From Morinoia aosen (lineage: Eukaryota; Arthropoda; Malacostraca; Amphipoda; Talitridae), in the NCBI GenBank assembly GCA_030386875.1, contig CM059575.1, positions 42,686,859 to 42,750,858 on the forward strand: 64,000 nt of DNA. Direction: 5' to 3'. The notes beneath the pieces were generated by a model that did not search any database, was not told where the DNA came from, and worked only from the letters and a program-made list of their open reading frames with translations. This document shows, piece by piece, positions 1 through 12,261 of the stretch (within the stretch, counting starts at the first letter, position 1; each line of letters starts with the position of its first letter). Position numbers and translations under genes: made by a program.

Positions 1-1000
1 GTTAAAAGAAAAACAGGAAAACATGCAGCATTTTTATTCCCATTTTTGAACTTATTTAAACATTACACAGTCTAATAATGCATGGCATACAGTAATGGAA
101 TCACATACTGTATTATCCAACAAGTTAATGCGGTATTTAAATTTACGCAAATAAAAATTACAATGTTGAAAAAGTGAAATGAAGCACGAGCTGTTTTCAT
201 AGCCTTATATATACATAAAGAAGTTATGTTAATCATTTCTAAATGATCAACGGACAAATTCGATCACACAACTTTATTTACACGCAACGCAAATATACCT
301 TATAAGAGCAGGGGTTCTCAAACTTTTCTGCTCTGACTGAAACTGGAACAGGTAGTGACTGGAACTACCCTAACTAATACTTGATTAGTTCATTTGGTGC
401 TTCACTAAAATAATATTTTCTTTGAGAAACTTTGGTTTCCCGTGAACAATATACCAAATAATATAGAGCTGTGTTATATAGCTTTAATATAGAGCACACT
501 TGTTGAGCTCATTTATTTCAAATTTTTAAATTTCTCTACTTCTTCGGAAAAGAATAAAAGGATAAAGAAAAATGAAGCTGTTTATTGAATGAAAGACACT
601 CTGTCGTTGCCGTATTGAATTTATTAGTGGTAATAAATTCCACTATAAACTAATTGTTTTAGATGCAAAAATGAATGTTAGAAAATGTTTATCAACCTGA
701 ATTGAGTCGTTTATGCTCTCTAAAAAGTTAGAAATATTTTCAATTCATGTCCAGTCATGCGTTGAGTAGAATATATTTTCAACAATAGAAAGGACTCTTT
801 ACTCGTGTCCACTTTCGAAGTCTGTCGCAAACTAGTCCCTGTTCCTGGGCCCGGAGTGGAATTCATCGTAGTGGAATTCAGCGCAGTGGAGGGCATATAA
901 TGCATAACCTAAGTGTATTTTACATTTTTATATCATTGATACTAAATTTCAAAGGAATTGAACGTCCAGCTGGTTAAAGACCATTTAATAGAAGATCGTG
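1..1000. other. AT-rich DNA, no gene seen
   Basis: Only short chance open frames occur here. No splice-bounded exon, repeat unit or transposon end was recognised. Confidence 0.5.
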
Positions 1001-1003
1001 AGC

Positions 1004-1092
1004 GATGCCAATTGGCCAATGACGGAACGCAAAAAACGTCACTTGACGAAAAATCGTCACGTGACTTTGTTTACAACTGGTTATGGCGGCCG
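1004..1092 (+). promoter_or_regulatory. Candidate housekeeping-type promoter
   Basis: A cluster of motifs stands out from AT-rich surroundings: CCAATTGGCCAATGACG (two CCAAT boxes and a CRE-like half site), two further TGACG/CGTCA half sites, a CACGTG E-box at about 1058, and ATGGCGGCC at 1084, which matches the YY1 core and also forms a splice-donor-like ATGGCGGCC|GTAAGT. CCAAT boxes followed by an E-box and a sense-strand YY1 site are typical of animal housekeeping promoters. An ATG at 1123 in good context opens only about 20 codons. A gene driven from here toward the plus strand is inferred, not shown. A 111-codon minus frame (1309-974) crosses the same block and is the main argument against it. 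Confidence 0.33.
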
Positions 1093-1939
1093 TAAGTGAT
1101 GCGAAGTAGATTACGGGAGTTAAAATGGCTCCTTGCGTACGCTTAAGAAAAAGTTTTTCGATGATTGATGAAACTGAAATATGTTGAATGCAACATGCAT
1201 TTGAAGATGCATTATATATCCAAAATGCCAAAGAAGTCTTGTGTGGAGTGAAGTGTAAGCACTTCTGTCCTTTGAACTTCAAATCCAGTTCCAGAAAGGG
1301 CTGTGCCAAACCAAGGTAATGTAAAACTTAACTAGAGTTACATCATTTATCCCAATTAACTCACTGAATCAAAGCTTCATAAATTAATAATGAGTTTCTT
1401 ATTACCCATTGTTTGAAAAAAGAGTAGATTTTTTATTGACCCTTAATAGCATGATTTTATGAAGAGAAAAATTTGTTATGTGCTTTAACTTATGTTGTCA
1501 TTGATGGAGGCCGAGCAAAATTAAATATTTTTTGTGGAAACTAAAATAAAAAACATTAGACATCCCCAAAATTTAATTGACATTAAGATTAGTTTATTGT
1601 TGCCTTTTTATACAAAATTTAATAACAAATGCTATTCTAAAAGTTATTTTTTAAATAATTATTCATAATTGAAATGTCTTGAATTGGCTGTATTGCCTGT
1701 TATGTTATTTATTTTGTATCTGAGTAACTGTCTTGTATTAAACTACAATCAAAATCTCTCATTAAAAGTTTTATTTTGAATGAGTGACTTACTTTGTATG
1801 TGCATCCATTGTTTATTACACGGTTCAATTAACTACGTTTCGGCACTGAAAACTCAAAAATCGATTACTGACCAACGCTACACATTTACCGTTACAACCT
1901 AACCAAACTCACTGTTAACAACCGTAGAAATGCAGTGAA

Positions 1940-2141
1940 CATGTTAAATTATAGTTGTTTTTCCTTTACTCATGGCTTGAATTTTAATTGAAAATATAAT
2001 ATCATGCAGGCTTCTGCATTTATGTAGCCTTGTAGAGAAACATGTTAAATTATAGTTGTTTTTCCTTTACTCATGGCTTGAATTTTAATTGAAAATATAA
2101 TATCATGCAGGCTTCTGCATTTATGTAGCCTTGTAGAGAAA
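1940..2141. repeat. Tandem duplication, 101 bp x 2
   Basis: Two adjacent, practically identical 101-bp units (1940-2040 and 2041-2141), each beginning CATGTTAAATTATAG and ending TTGTAGAGAAA. The near-identity points to a recent local duplication. No coding content. Confidence 0.95.
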
Positions 2142-2241
2142 TATAGTGTACCTACTCTTGCTTTACTTAGTTGTAAAATGAATGATTAGGCTTTGAGTAT
2201 GCCAGCTTCCTATACTATATCTGGTCTCTGGTAAATGTTAA

Positions 2242-2595
2242 GGAGAGGACAATAATTGATTTTCCACTTTTCGGTGCCTTAACATAGTTAATTAGATCTA
2301 ATGGAATGATGAGCGCAAAGACGAAAGACATACCGCTATAGCTCGTTATTTTATGGGTGATAACCTTCATTGTGTTATTAACTAAAAGATCTTAGAAGTC
2401 GATTCAGGCTCTGCGGGGCCAGCTAATAATAAATTACAAAGTACCCAAACGTACGCTACCCAAACCAAACCTACTGCTATAACTCGGTTTAATTCTAATT
2501 TTCGACGGAATTTGCATAGATGAAAAGTTGTTTATTTTGATCTAATTAACTATATTTAGGCAGCAAAAATTAGAAAATTGATTATGATCCTCTCC
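2242..2595. mobile_element. Fold-back MITE, TTAA-type
   Basis: Inverted ends GGAGAGGA-ATAATTGATTTTC (left) and the complement on the right, flanked by TTAA on the left (2238-2241) and the decayed TTCA on the right. The interior repeats 'ataccgctatag' and 'ctgctataac' motifs in opposite orientations. Non-coding. The interior resembles the element at 35784-36306, so the two belong to one family. TTAA targets suggest a piggyBac- or Kolobok-driven MITE; the family is inferred. Confidence 0.55.
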
Positions 2596-2861
2596 TTCAA
2601 AAATACCCTGGTCACTTTCATAAGTGGCCTTTAATGCAATGAAAAGTGATCAAAGTTGTTCACATAAGGCAGCCATACAGAGTAGGCCACCAAAGGTGAC
2701 CATGCAAAGTGTACATAGAATTTGTTTTAGTTACTTGAAGGTAAACATAATCATGGGATCTGTCTGCAAAGTTTTGTTCAGGGTGAATGGAATTTGCATT
2801 TTCATGAACTTGAGTCCCAAATTGAAATTTTTTTGACTAAAATTGAATGAATTGAAATCCA

Positions 2862-3314
2862 CAGGCTGAAAAGACTAAAAGAAAACTGGTCACTCAATAG
2901 AAATGAAACAATCATACAGGCAAAAACAAAGACCATTAATAAAATTGATACAAAAAAAAAACACACATGGATGTAATTGTAATTGTAATTTACAATTGTA
3001 ATTGTAAATGTAACACACATTATTGAAGCCTTACATATCTATAAACTCAAACCTTCCTTCAATGAAAATATGAACGATTTTTTTGCTCTGAAATTGTTTA
3101 AAAGAACCGCGCCGTAAATTGTTGGAACAATCGTTGCAGTCCACCATTTCGCTTTATTCTTCGGCCAAGTGAACATGTGTTGAGAAAGTTAGTCTTGGTA
3201 TCTTACATCCATGTGTGTTTTTTTGTATTAATTTTATTAATGGTCTTTGTTTTTGCCTGTATGATTGTTTCATTTCTATTGAGTGACCAGTTTTCTTTTC
3301 GTCTTTTCAGCCTG
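2862..3314. repeat. Inverted repeat, two arms of about 110 bp
   Basis: Arm 2862-2975 is the reverse complement of arm 3204-3314, with about 95% identity by eye, and 228 bp lie between them. Similarity stops abruptly after CAGCCTG at the outer end of the right arm, so the two copies end at different points. The open frames seen here are translations of the repeat and are not taken as genes. Confidence 0.85.
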
Positions 3315-3341
3315 AGGATGATGCCAGTGGCATTGAAACAT
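3311..3341 (+). ncRNA. Hammerhead-ribozyme-like core motif
   Basis: CTGAGGA, then a short hairpin (ATGC-CAGTG-GCAT), then GAAAC matches the hammerhead core pattern CTGANGA-stem II-GAAA. It lies just outside an AG-rich, splice-acceptor-like TCTTTTCAG. Penelope-like retroelements and retrozymes are known to carry hammerhead motifs in their terminal repeats. A pairing stem III and stem I with a cleavable NUH were not confirmed, so this may be a relic or a chance match. Confidence 0.22.
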
Positions 3342-3349
3342 TGCATTTT

Positions 3350-5039
3350 ACCTATTGACTATAGTGTGATTTAGTAAAATGATAAGCAATTTGCTGAGAA
3401 TTTTAACACGTAATGAACTTCAAATATATCGTGATGCTGAAAAATTAGTAAAGAATTGAAATCCAGTTAGAATGAAAAAAGATTATTCAGATAAGAATGT
3501 TCTCACTGAGAATGTTCATTGATATATTGAAAAAGTGAAATGAATTTTAAAATCAGATCATGTTAAAATTGAAAATCCCATTAATTTATCATGCACCACT
3601 CTACATAATTAAGAAATGTCACATTTTTGTTTTCTGCGTAATTAAATTGTTGATGTTTTCAAATGTGAGCTGTGAAAAATTCATTAGGATCTGTACAATG
3701 GTTCTCAAGATACAGAGGTTAGCAGCTGGGTAATAGGGTGGTTTACTTGAATTATTAGGTATCTAATGTGATTAATTTGCATGTGAAGTCATAAAAATAA
3801 CTTGCTTCTGGTATCTCAAAGGAATGTGTTTTAAAATGGTGTGGGCACTAATGAGGAGCTAACACACCCTGAGCCATACATTTTGTATGTATTCATTGAA
3901 TAATTCACAAGCATTGCAAGATTATTTTTGAAATTATCCAATAACCCTTCTCTGCTATTGTAAGTTATTGACAATAAGATCAACAAAAGCTCTTCCCCTC
4001 TTTGTAGGAACTTGATTCTACTCTCATTTGATGCGGAAATGATCTGTTTACAAAAATAGAGAAAAATTTAAAAAATTTAAAGTTCTACTCTAAACTTGAA
4101 TGTTGCCAGAAATTTGTGTTCTTTAAAAAATTTTGATTTCGAATATGTACCTTTTTCCAATTCAATATTAATATTTTTGTTTCCATTTGTTATATATTGT
4201 TTATTTTTGGGTTTAAGCAAACCTGGATCAAGTTTCTGCATTGAAAAGTGATGGAGCTTTTGTTGCTGTAATAAATGCAAAAATGGCGCATTTATCTGTT
4301 GAAATTTTTTTAGTTGCAAAAACAAATAACATAAGCTAAAAAACTCATATCCTTACCAGTAAAAGTATTCTATATTAGACTAGTGTTTTAAATTTGCTGT
4401 TTACCCTTTGCAACAAGAAATCCAAAAAAGACAGCTTGTTATTCGTTTAATATTAGGATGTTTACTATTGTAAATGTAACATTTGGATGTATGTGACCAG
4501 CGCTGCTGCAACATTCTCACTGTGATGTCATTTAAGTTTTTTTTCTCTTATGCAGGAAAGGAACTTGAGCATCAAGAAGGGAGAAACTAATTTACAGATG
4601 TAAAATTAATGAACAAAGCTTGTTCTTAGTAGAATATCAATGGTTTCAAATATGATCATTTTTCAAAATGATTTTCATGAAAACATCATGTTGGGAGAAT
4701 GTCGACAAATTAATTTAGTGCTGTAGCATTTTCAAATGGTTAAAACTAACTGAATCAAGACTAATAATCTCACAAATTTGTATAGATGTTTATATGTATG
4801 TGTCTACATGAATGTGTATAATAACTGTATATGCATACATATATATACATATTGGTACATAACAGTTTAAGTTCAGAGAGGTACATACTTGCATGTTCCT
4901 GCGCATTCCTTTGCCGAACATTTACTTGAGGTCAAGCTGAGAGTTTCACATATTTAATTTCTGTTGGCTTGTACATTTTCAGTAGTATGAATATGACTTC
5001 ACTAACTTACAAACGCTAATGTATTTTTAACAATTCCAG
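3350..5039. other. AT-rich DNA, no gene seen
   Basis: No exon with convincing splice signals was found except a possible short one at 4555-4600, after TTATGCAG, which runs into a stop almost at once. A short (ta)n tract lies near 4845. Confidence 0.4.
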
Positions 5040-5234
5040 ATAACTACTGAAAGTCAACCCCCAATGAAGCTTCAAAATAAGATCCACGAATGGAAGAAAA
5101 CGCCACTGCGGGACGCATCCGAATGTCCTGTCGTTGGTCGCGTGCCTCAGCAGCACGGAAGTCTCTTGGCCTCAACCCTGCCACCTTGCTTGCTGATCTA
5201 TTCCACAAGTGTGATTGATGTCTTCATTTTTTAA
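5039..5234 (+). CDS. Candidate terminal exon, unknown protein
   Basis: After an acceptor-like ACAATTCCAG, one frame is open for 65 codons to TAA at 5232-5234. This stretch (5064-5220) is clearly more GC-rich than its surroundings. A second frame from ATG 5090 is open to TGA at 5216 and also looks protein-like (RIRMSCRWSRASAARKSLGL). I recognise neither product. It could be the last exon of a plus-strand gene, a fragment of an old element, or chance. No donor-bounded upstream exon in a compatible phase was found. Confidence 0.22.
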
Positions 5235-6235
5235 TGACACAATTGAATGTTATGTTAGGTTTAAGTGACAGCTAATTCAATTTTCTGACAAGTTTTTACA
5301 TTCTGAACATTATATAGGTCTTTTCAAGTAAGATTGCTGACAACCAAGGTTCCCATGCAGTTCATTCATAAATTAATAGTAAAAAATTGAACAACTCATT
5401 ATCACAATATAATTTAATACCTAGAAGGAGAGGGGTTTTATATGTCACGACTGGAATGTGGGCTATGTGAAGCAGGTGATTCATTTTAATCTTGTTTTTT
5501 CATCACAGCCCCCCTCCCCCTAACACAAATGGGTAATCCTCATGTGTGCTTTGCACTTAGAGATAATAATAGGCTGTGTAGGCCCTGACCTAAGGACAAG
5601 TTGGCCTTCCTTTCTCGTTACAGTGGGTTGAGGACTTCTGGACCGTATTGCCCTTTTCACCACCTCAACTTCAATCTTGATGCTTTTCATTTCCTACTCT
5701 TGTTTTTTCTTTTTACTATGCTTAAGACAATTCTTCGCTAGAAAACACATAGTGCATTTTAGATTCGTAGTTCCCACATGACCAGTGCGCCTTCTGCAAC
5801 ATACTTGTCTTGAACTTATGAAAGTATTATGAAACGTACCCCTGAAATTTTGTGTTTTTTGTGTGTTCCTGCGTTTTAGTTTTGTTTTGCATGCTTGTAG
5901 GAATTTCACTTCCATTCTGGTTTTCAAGCTAAGGTTCTTCAGATAATAAAAGATTGTTCAACTTTCTGACGAAAGGTTAAGTAAGTGTTATTGGACTCGT
6001 GTTAGCTGCTAAATTGTTTGGATGACGATTTTTTTCAAATCGGTGTGCGATTTTCAAATAGTTTCTCAATTCTATTTTAAACGCGTCGGATAGGCTTGCA
6101 TAGATCTGCGGTATGTTTGAGTCTTAAAGTTGTACGTGAACATTCTGTGTATCAGATCTCCATGCTTTCTCATTGTCTAGGCGTTGAATTATTTTTGCCA
6201 AATAAGACAAAATTGACTACCTTACGCCTTACTCA

Positions 6236-6512
6236 AATCTCCATACTAAATGGTGCCTTCCTCCTTCCTCTCTTCGATACGCTCTTTTTTTGTAGCGGTT
6301 AGGGAGGCTTAAACTAACTTATAATCTACAATCTACAATCTTTGATTTTGTTTCATGAACTTATGTTTTACCTTACTGTTTCTATGCCTTTTCTGCATAG
6401 ATTCCGCGTTCCCTTAACTCCATACTAAATGGTGCCGTCTTCCTTCCTCTCTTTGGATAGCCTTAGTTGCGGATAGGGAGGCTTAAACTAACTGATAATC
6501 CAATCTTCGAGA
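6236..6512 (+). repeat. Two direct copies of a dispersed short repeat
   Basis: Copies at about 6236-6345 and 6417-6512 share CTCCATACTAAATGGTGCC, a TTCCTTCCTCTCTT tract, then GGGAGGCTTAAACTAACT. The last motif recurs at 35410 and, reversed, at 58377, so it marks a dispersed repeat family. No coding capacity; the class (SINE or MITE) is not determined. Confidence 0.6.
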
Positions 6513-7486
6513 TTCAATAGTACTGACGTCAGAATATGTTTATTCTGAACCATATACTTTAATTATTGAGTTCATCGCTTTGTTGAACTTATTTTATTGT
6601 TCGGTACAGATTCATCATAGAGTGAACCGATATGTATTAGAAAGTTTGTACACTACGCGTAATATATGTATAACGTTATTCATGTATAGCAATGAGTTGA
6701 TTTTTCTGTAATTTCGTACTTCTATGTGGGTTTTGCTTTTTTATTGTCTGTAAGAACTGTTGACTAAATTTCGTAAGGATTACGTACCAAGACAATGTTT
6801 TCAGTTATACTTAAATACATTTTTCTTTGAACTCTGAAATGTTTGGCTAGTATTTTGATGAAGCAGGTCGCATCACCATTGACAGCAGCAGTTAATATTT
6901 TTTCTGTTTGCAGAGTATCTCTATAGCTCAGAATAATACTACTGGGGATACTTAGTTTCAAGTACTATTTTAATTTTAACTCGGTGTCGTTTTTCGTTCT
7001 TAGCAACAGACGAGGTATGGAAACATCGATAGATTTTTCAGTATGGTTCATTAACATTGCTTGTGTATTATAAGTTCTTTGGCTTTATAGTTTTTTGTTT
7101 TTTCGATTGAAAAATAATTTCATACTTGATAGAGGTGCCCAACGGTGAAGCATATTTCATTCACAATGCTCCTGCGAGGATAGAAGTGAGCTGCGCTATG
7201 GGTAAGACTTTTTCGCAGAAAATAGTTTTCAGCTCTCGATGCTTTCCGGTTTCTTTCGGCATTCCTTATCTTGTTATACATGTCTTTCATCATTCGTTCC
7301 TAGTTGTGTCATACAGTGTGTGAAAACCCTTTGTATACCAAATTGTTTTTCAGTACACTTTTCAAGCAAGTAATTCGTTTTTGACAAACCCAAGAAGTAT
7401 CCATGTGAATCTTATCAAATATACAAAGTGTACGAAAAATTTTCATCAAGCAGTCTGAATTGTCAGCGGTTATGAGGTTTATAAAA

Positions 7487-8033
7487 ATGAAGACTTGAGC
7501 TTCTGTTGAATCAACCAAAACATAAAGAAGCTTCTGGGTAAGTGGCAGTTTCAAGAGATTCTGCTACTACGACAGAGGAACCGGAAATTGGACGGTCCTC
7601 TGATGCATCTGCCACGTGCAGATACATTATGGTGCCCAGTAAATATTATATGCGATGTACTTTTGTTACATAGAAGTATAGCTACAAGGCTATATTTACG
7701 AACCGCAGTGAACGATGCAATAAAAGAACTTTACGAAACTTCCTATTAATGCGGGAAGTCTTCCGCGTTAATAGGAAGTTACTAGTTCTTTTATTGCACA
7801 TTTCACTGCGGTCCGTACACATAGCCTTGCAGCTATACTTCAATGTGACAGAAGTACATCGCATGTAATATATACTGGGCACCATAATGTATCTGCACGT
7901 GGCAGATGCATCAGAGGACCGTCCAATTTCCGGTTCCTCTGTCGTAGTAACAGAATTTCTTGAAACTGTCACTAACCCAGAGGCTTCTTTATGTTTCTGT
8001 AAATTCAACAGAAGCTCTTATAGTTTCTAGAGA
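7487..8033. repeat. Large palindrome, arms about 270 bp
   Basis: The left arm (about 7487-7758) and right arm (about 7760-8033) are reverse complements at roughly 90% identity, meeting at GCGGGAAG-T-CTTCCGCG. In the left arm the plus strand encodes SATTTEEPEIGRSSDAS, close to the start of the neighbouring transposase frame (SVTTTEANDASG at 8218). The palindrome therefore looks like an inverted duplication of 5' transposon sequence. It ends about 180 bp before the transposase frame begins. Confidence 0.85.
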
Positions 8034-8214
8034 AATGACGGAAACCTATATTTCGTCCGGCACAATGCCGGCCTCACCCGTTCTAACAACGGACATCTAG
8101 ACGTTCCCTGTGCGAAATACAGAACGTTCACCATATTTCTGTAAATTGAACAGAGATGAAACAATAGTTCCGTTAGACTAACAGTGCGTCTATAGCAGTC
8201 CGTTAACTCAACAG

Positions 8215-9960
8215 ATGTCTGTAACGACAACGGAAGCAAATGATGCATCTGGCAGACTAACAGAGAGAAAAAAACTCTCTGGCCAAAAAGCTGCCAGACA
8301 ATTTTCCGTTGTTTTAACACTTTTTTTACAGTGTACTGAAAATGTTATGCGAACCAAAGGTGGCACTATCAACGATGGCACCGCTGCGGATACCCCGATC
8401 AGCGCTTGGAATCTTTTCTTGACTGAAGGAATGGTTGCTGAAATTGTTCGACACACCAACTGCAACATTGAAAAAACCGCGACAAACAATGCAAACTACA
8501 GAGAGAAATTACCTACTCACGCTAAGAAAACAGATACCATGGAAATACAAGCGTTCATTGGGTTGGTGTATGCCAGAGGGCTTTTGTCACAGAATCATTT
8601 GGACTATAAAATCTTATTTATGGATAAAATTGGGCACCCGGTGTTTGGTGCAACAATGACGGCACACAGGTTTACTTTCTTGCACCAACACATTTCCTTT
8701 GACGACCCGGACACTCGTCAGCTACGCTTCAAAACTGACCGATTTGCTGCATTTTGCAAAATATTTGAAGCTTTCAACAACAGATGCAGTAGCATGCTAC
8801 AGCCTGATGAGTATCTTTCTCTAGACAAAACACTGTATGGATGCAGGAATCAAATTTCCTTCAATTTTGTATAACAGCACTAAGCCTGAGAAGTATGGGC
8901 TGCTGTTCAAGTCCATAAACGGTGTCAGGTCCCCGTTTACATTCCGAGCCGTTGTGTATGCAGGAAGGCCTACCGAAAATGAGGGTCTTTACTATACACC
9001 TGGCATTATTCCCACCGTGCAGTCGCTTGTGTTGGGTCTTGCAGGATAAGTTGATCTCAGCGGTTGAAATATTACAATGGATCGTCTTTATACGAGTATC
9101 GAGCTTTTGCGGTGGCTATTAGCAAGGAACATAACTGCTGTTGGAACTCTACTGGCAAACAAGAAAGGTCTCCCAAATGAAGTGAAGGCATTAACTGGGC
9201 AGGAAGTAAATTCCTACGAAGTCTTCCGGGAAACGCAGCAAAGGGAGACGTCTCTTCATTCCTATGTTGTGCGCACTAAAAGTAATGGCATGAAAAACGT
9301 GTTGCTGCTCAGTTCAATGCCACCATTGCTTGGAACAACAAAAGACGATGGGAAGAAAAAGCCAGCTATTCTCAAATTCTACAACTTCAGTAAGGGAGGC
9401 ACTGACATTGTAGACCAGAGAATCGGGTCATACACCGTGAACACAAAGTCAAAACGATGGACTCTAGCAGCGTTCGCTTACATGCTCGATACTATGCGTG
9501 TAAATGCACAAACAATCTACGCTCTCAATAATAATTTAGAGCCTCGAAAGATTTCATCTTTCTGCTTTGGCTAGGATTTGGTCAGGGAGTTGGTGAAAGA
9601 ACACCAAGGTTGTAGAAAATCTCTTCAAGGTATTCATGAAGCAACGAACAAAAAAATTCAACTTGTTTTGGATGAGAAACCAACTCCAGCCTAAACCCCA
9701 GACAGAGTGTTTCCTCTTCGCCCTGACTCGAAAATTAGATGCAACACATGCCTGCAACATATATATGGACCTGAATTCAAAAAGAAACGAGCTCACGTTG
9801 GGCTATGTCCGTATCAATGTTCAAAGTGTGGAAAAGGTGTTTGCAAAAGGCACACCAAACATCTTTACTGCAGTTCATGTGTCCAGGAATAGTACGAAAG
9901 TGTATTCTGGGCAAAGTCAGAATATTTTGGCTCTAAAACAAAATACCAATGAGCGTTTGT
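8215..9960 (+). pseudogene. piggyBac-type transposase, frameshifted
   Basis: A DDE_Tnp_1_7 (PGBD) transposase, which would cut and paste the element at TTAA sites. The frame from ATG 8215 carries the N-terminal domain and the first catalytic Asp (EYLSLDKTLYG). It then shifts near 8865 into the frame reading KPEKYGLLFKSINGVRSPFTFRA, and again near 9045 into MDRLYTSIELLRWLL (second Asp). GGTDIVDQRIGSYT carries the third Asp before a TAG at 9572. The C-terminal Cys/His zinc-binding tail (CNTCLQHI...CSKCGKGVCKRH...CSSC) is at about 9738-9889. All three Asp survive, but two frameshifts and a stop make it a dead copy. AATAAA lies near 9976. TTAA-flanked ends were not located; the palindrome just upstream may be part of the same element. 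Confidence 0.9.
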
Positions 9961-9989
9961 AAATTAGAGTTGAACCAATAAAGTATATT

Positions 9990-11384
9990 AATATTTTATT
10001 CATGTCTCTCTACTCCAAGTAGTTTTCTTAGAATAGAGGATATAAAATTGCACTCGTTTTTGTGACCATTGTGACAAGGAGAGGTGGTAGAAATGTACGA
10101 GAGACCGGAAAACTTTATGCACTGTATTACTAATGAAACGTAGAGAAATTTTTTGACTACAGAGTAAAGAAAGGCTATGTGCATTATGTTATTTTGTTTC
10201 AAGTAGGTAGGCAATTGCTATTAGATAAAGTGAATTTTGTGCATTTACTTCGGCTCTGTGATAGGTAGATGTAGAACGGACAGCTTTACGTACCTACTAT
10301 TTACATGAGGTTGCAATTATTGTTTTGACTGCATTGTAGTAAAGTCCAATATATTTTGTTCTTTTTCAATTGCAGATTGTTTATTTAGGTTAGATGGAAT
10401 AAACTTTTGTGCATTCGTATATTTTGATGTGATATAAAACTGTATAATGGAAAACTTTATGGAGATGGACACCAATATACTTATACAATAATGTAAAAGA
10501 TGTTGTTTGGTTATCCCTTGTACTTCAGAAACAGCTTGACCATAGAAAGTTTTACGTCCTGACATTCAAATACGGGTTTCTGGAATCGTTAGCCTTTATG
10601 CAACTTTTAAACGACTGCAATGAACTGGCGTGCAGCCTGCACGCAGCAGCTGCTACAGAGTACGACAACTGCGTCTGCCCTGTTCACGGAACTGTTGCAG
10701 GGGGCTGGTCGACATTATTTTATATATTGTTCTTTAAACAATGTATTAACTACTTTCACAAAAAGAACTTAACTGCAATATAATGACAAATAGTCATATA
10801 TTAATTTGGGAAAAAATGACCTGCATCAACAAGCTAACAAAAAAGTTATCTAACTATTTCGAGGGTGGTACGAAATCATCTCACCTTGGCGCTCAGGCGC
10901 ACGTAAAAATTTGGGCACGGATAGGGTTAAGGAACCACCTTGGGAGGACAAACTATTCCGCATAGTTTTTCGCAAAGGAAGACGCTGTCGCAGTTTGGCG
11001 AATCAGGGTATTTTCCTGAGGAGCCCTAACGAACTGCTTACGGCGCTGACAGTTGCTCGTCTTCCTAACGGTACCGCCGTAGTTCGGCACAAACAGAATT
11101 CACTTTTGTTGCCCTAGCAGACTAATAACGGTGTAGGCGATACCCACACAAACCTCATAAAGAGCAGCTGGGCGGAAAAGCTAGCACTCCGGAAAAACGT
11201 AGCTGCACAGAAGACAGCCCATTTCCACGAACCCTCACGTCGACCGCACGCCGATATCGACACCTACTTAACCTTTAGCTCAGGCCTTCACATAGTCCCC
11301 CAGGGACTAGCACCATAATGCTGCCTTACCTAATTTCGCTCTCAGGATTGAATTAGTTGGTTTATGAGCATCCCCATTCTTCCG
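9990..11384. other. No recognised gene; GC-richer patch
   Basis: About 10600-10700 and 10870-11340 are richer in GC than their surroundings and hold frames of 60-70 codons, but these match no family I know and lack consistent splice sites. This may be an old element remnant. Confidence 0.35.
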
Positions 11385-12261
11385 TCAAACAGAAGTTGAC
11401 ATGTTTTGCCCAAATAGCTCAATTTTAGTTTTGTTGGTCCACAGTGCATAACCCCACAATTCAGATTGTTTACTCTGGAACACTTCTACGAATTTCAAGC
11501 AAACCTTAACATACTTTTGTCTCAAAAGAGGAATTTTTTTTGGAGAACTAGAATCTATACTTTGGTGGCATAGCTTCCTAATAAAAGTGACTTTGCTCAC
11601 CTCCATCTCTGCTTGCTGTAAATCCTCCTGAATCTCTCCACAAGTTGTAAAACTATTCCGTTTTACTTTTTGCACTATCCAGCTTCCAGAAATTTGACAA
11701 ATTTTCTATGACCTGCTAGTTCTTTAAAGATCACGAGTTATTTTACAATTTTTTAACTTACGAATAATAACTCCAATAGTGGAAATTTAAATATTCAGCT
11801 GGCTAGATAGATATGGTAACCGAATCTTTCTTTGTGCTTCTTAATTATTCTGTCCCTGACATCATTTGAAAGATTTATTCTGGTTTTCATGATTTGAATA
11901 TCAACAGAATAACAGAAGTTAATATCCACTCTTCAATCGCTAGTATCACAACAACGTGCAGAGTTGTGATTGCCTGGAGGGTTGTCTTGCATCATGAAAC
12001 CAAATCAAAGCAATTCACATGAAATACCATGATAAAATGAAAGGAAAAGGAATTAAAAATGAAAGTGTTGAAAACCTTAGCATAGCCTAGGGTATTTTTT
12101 TTACAAACTAGCAAATAAAACTTTGATTTCTTTTTTCATTATCCCAATACATTGAATAACAAGGTTTTATCTGGTATTCCGACAAAATTTTACATCAAAC
12201 CAACATATACCTTTTGAATAATTTCATAATATACTGTGTGCAAAACTTTTGCATGTCACTG
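11385..12261 (-). mobile_element. Tc1-like transposon remnant, half element
   Basis: On the minus strand, FTTCGEIQEDLQQAEMEVS, then SPKKIPLLRQKYVKVCLKFVE, then LWTNKTKIELFGQN follow the order of a Tc1-family transposase: helix-turn-helix, linker and first catalytic block. In active relatives the last block reads WTDETKIELFG; here the catalytic Asp is replaced by Asn. Sequence after ELFGQN is unrelated, so the C-terminal half is missing. The outer end is a plausible inverted terminus, CAGTGACATGCAAAAGTTTT read inward from 12261, next to TA at 12262-12263. The matching left end was not seen. This is a dead 5' half. Confidence 0.75.

Noticed and set aside
974-1309. 111-codon minus-strand frame
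   Set aside because: No recognised motif and no splice context; it crosses a promoter-like motif cluster.
5694-5927. Cys-containing minus frame resembling a piggyBac C-terminal zinc tail
   Set aside because: Spacing of the Cys residues is irregular and no upstream transposase is present; similarity too weak to call.
7682-8008. 108-codon minus frame as a gene
   Set aside because: It is one arm of the palindrome read backwards; the matching sense is the transposon leader.
10598-11117. Plus frames in the GC-richer patch as host exons
   Set aside because: No consistent splice sites or family motif; could be an old element.
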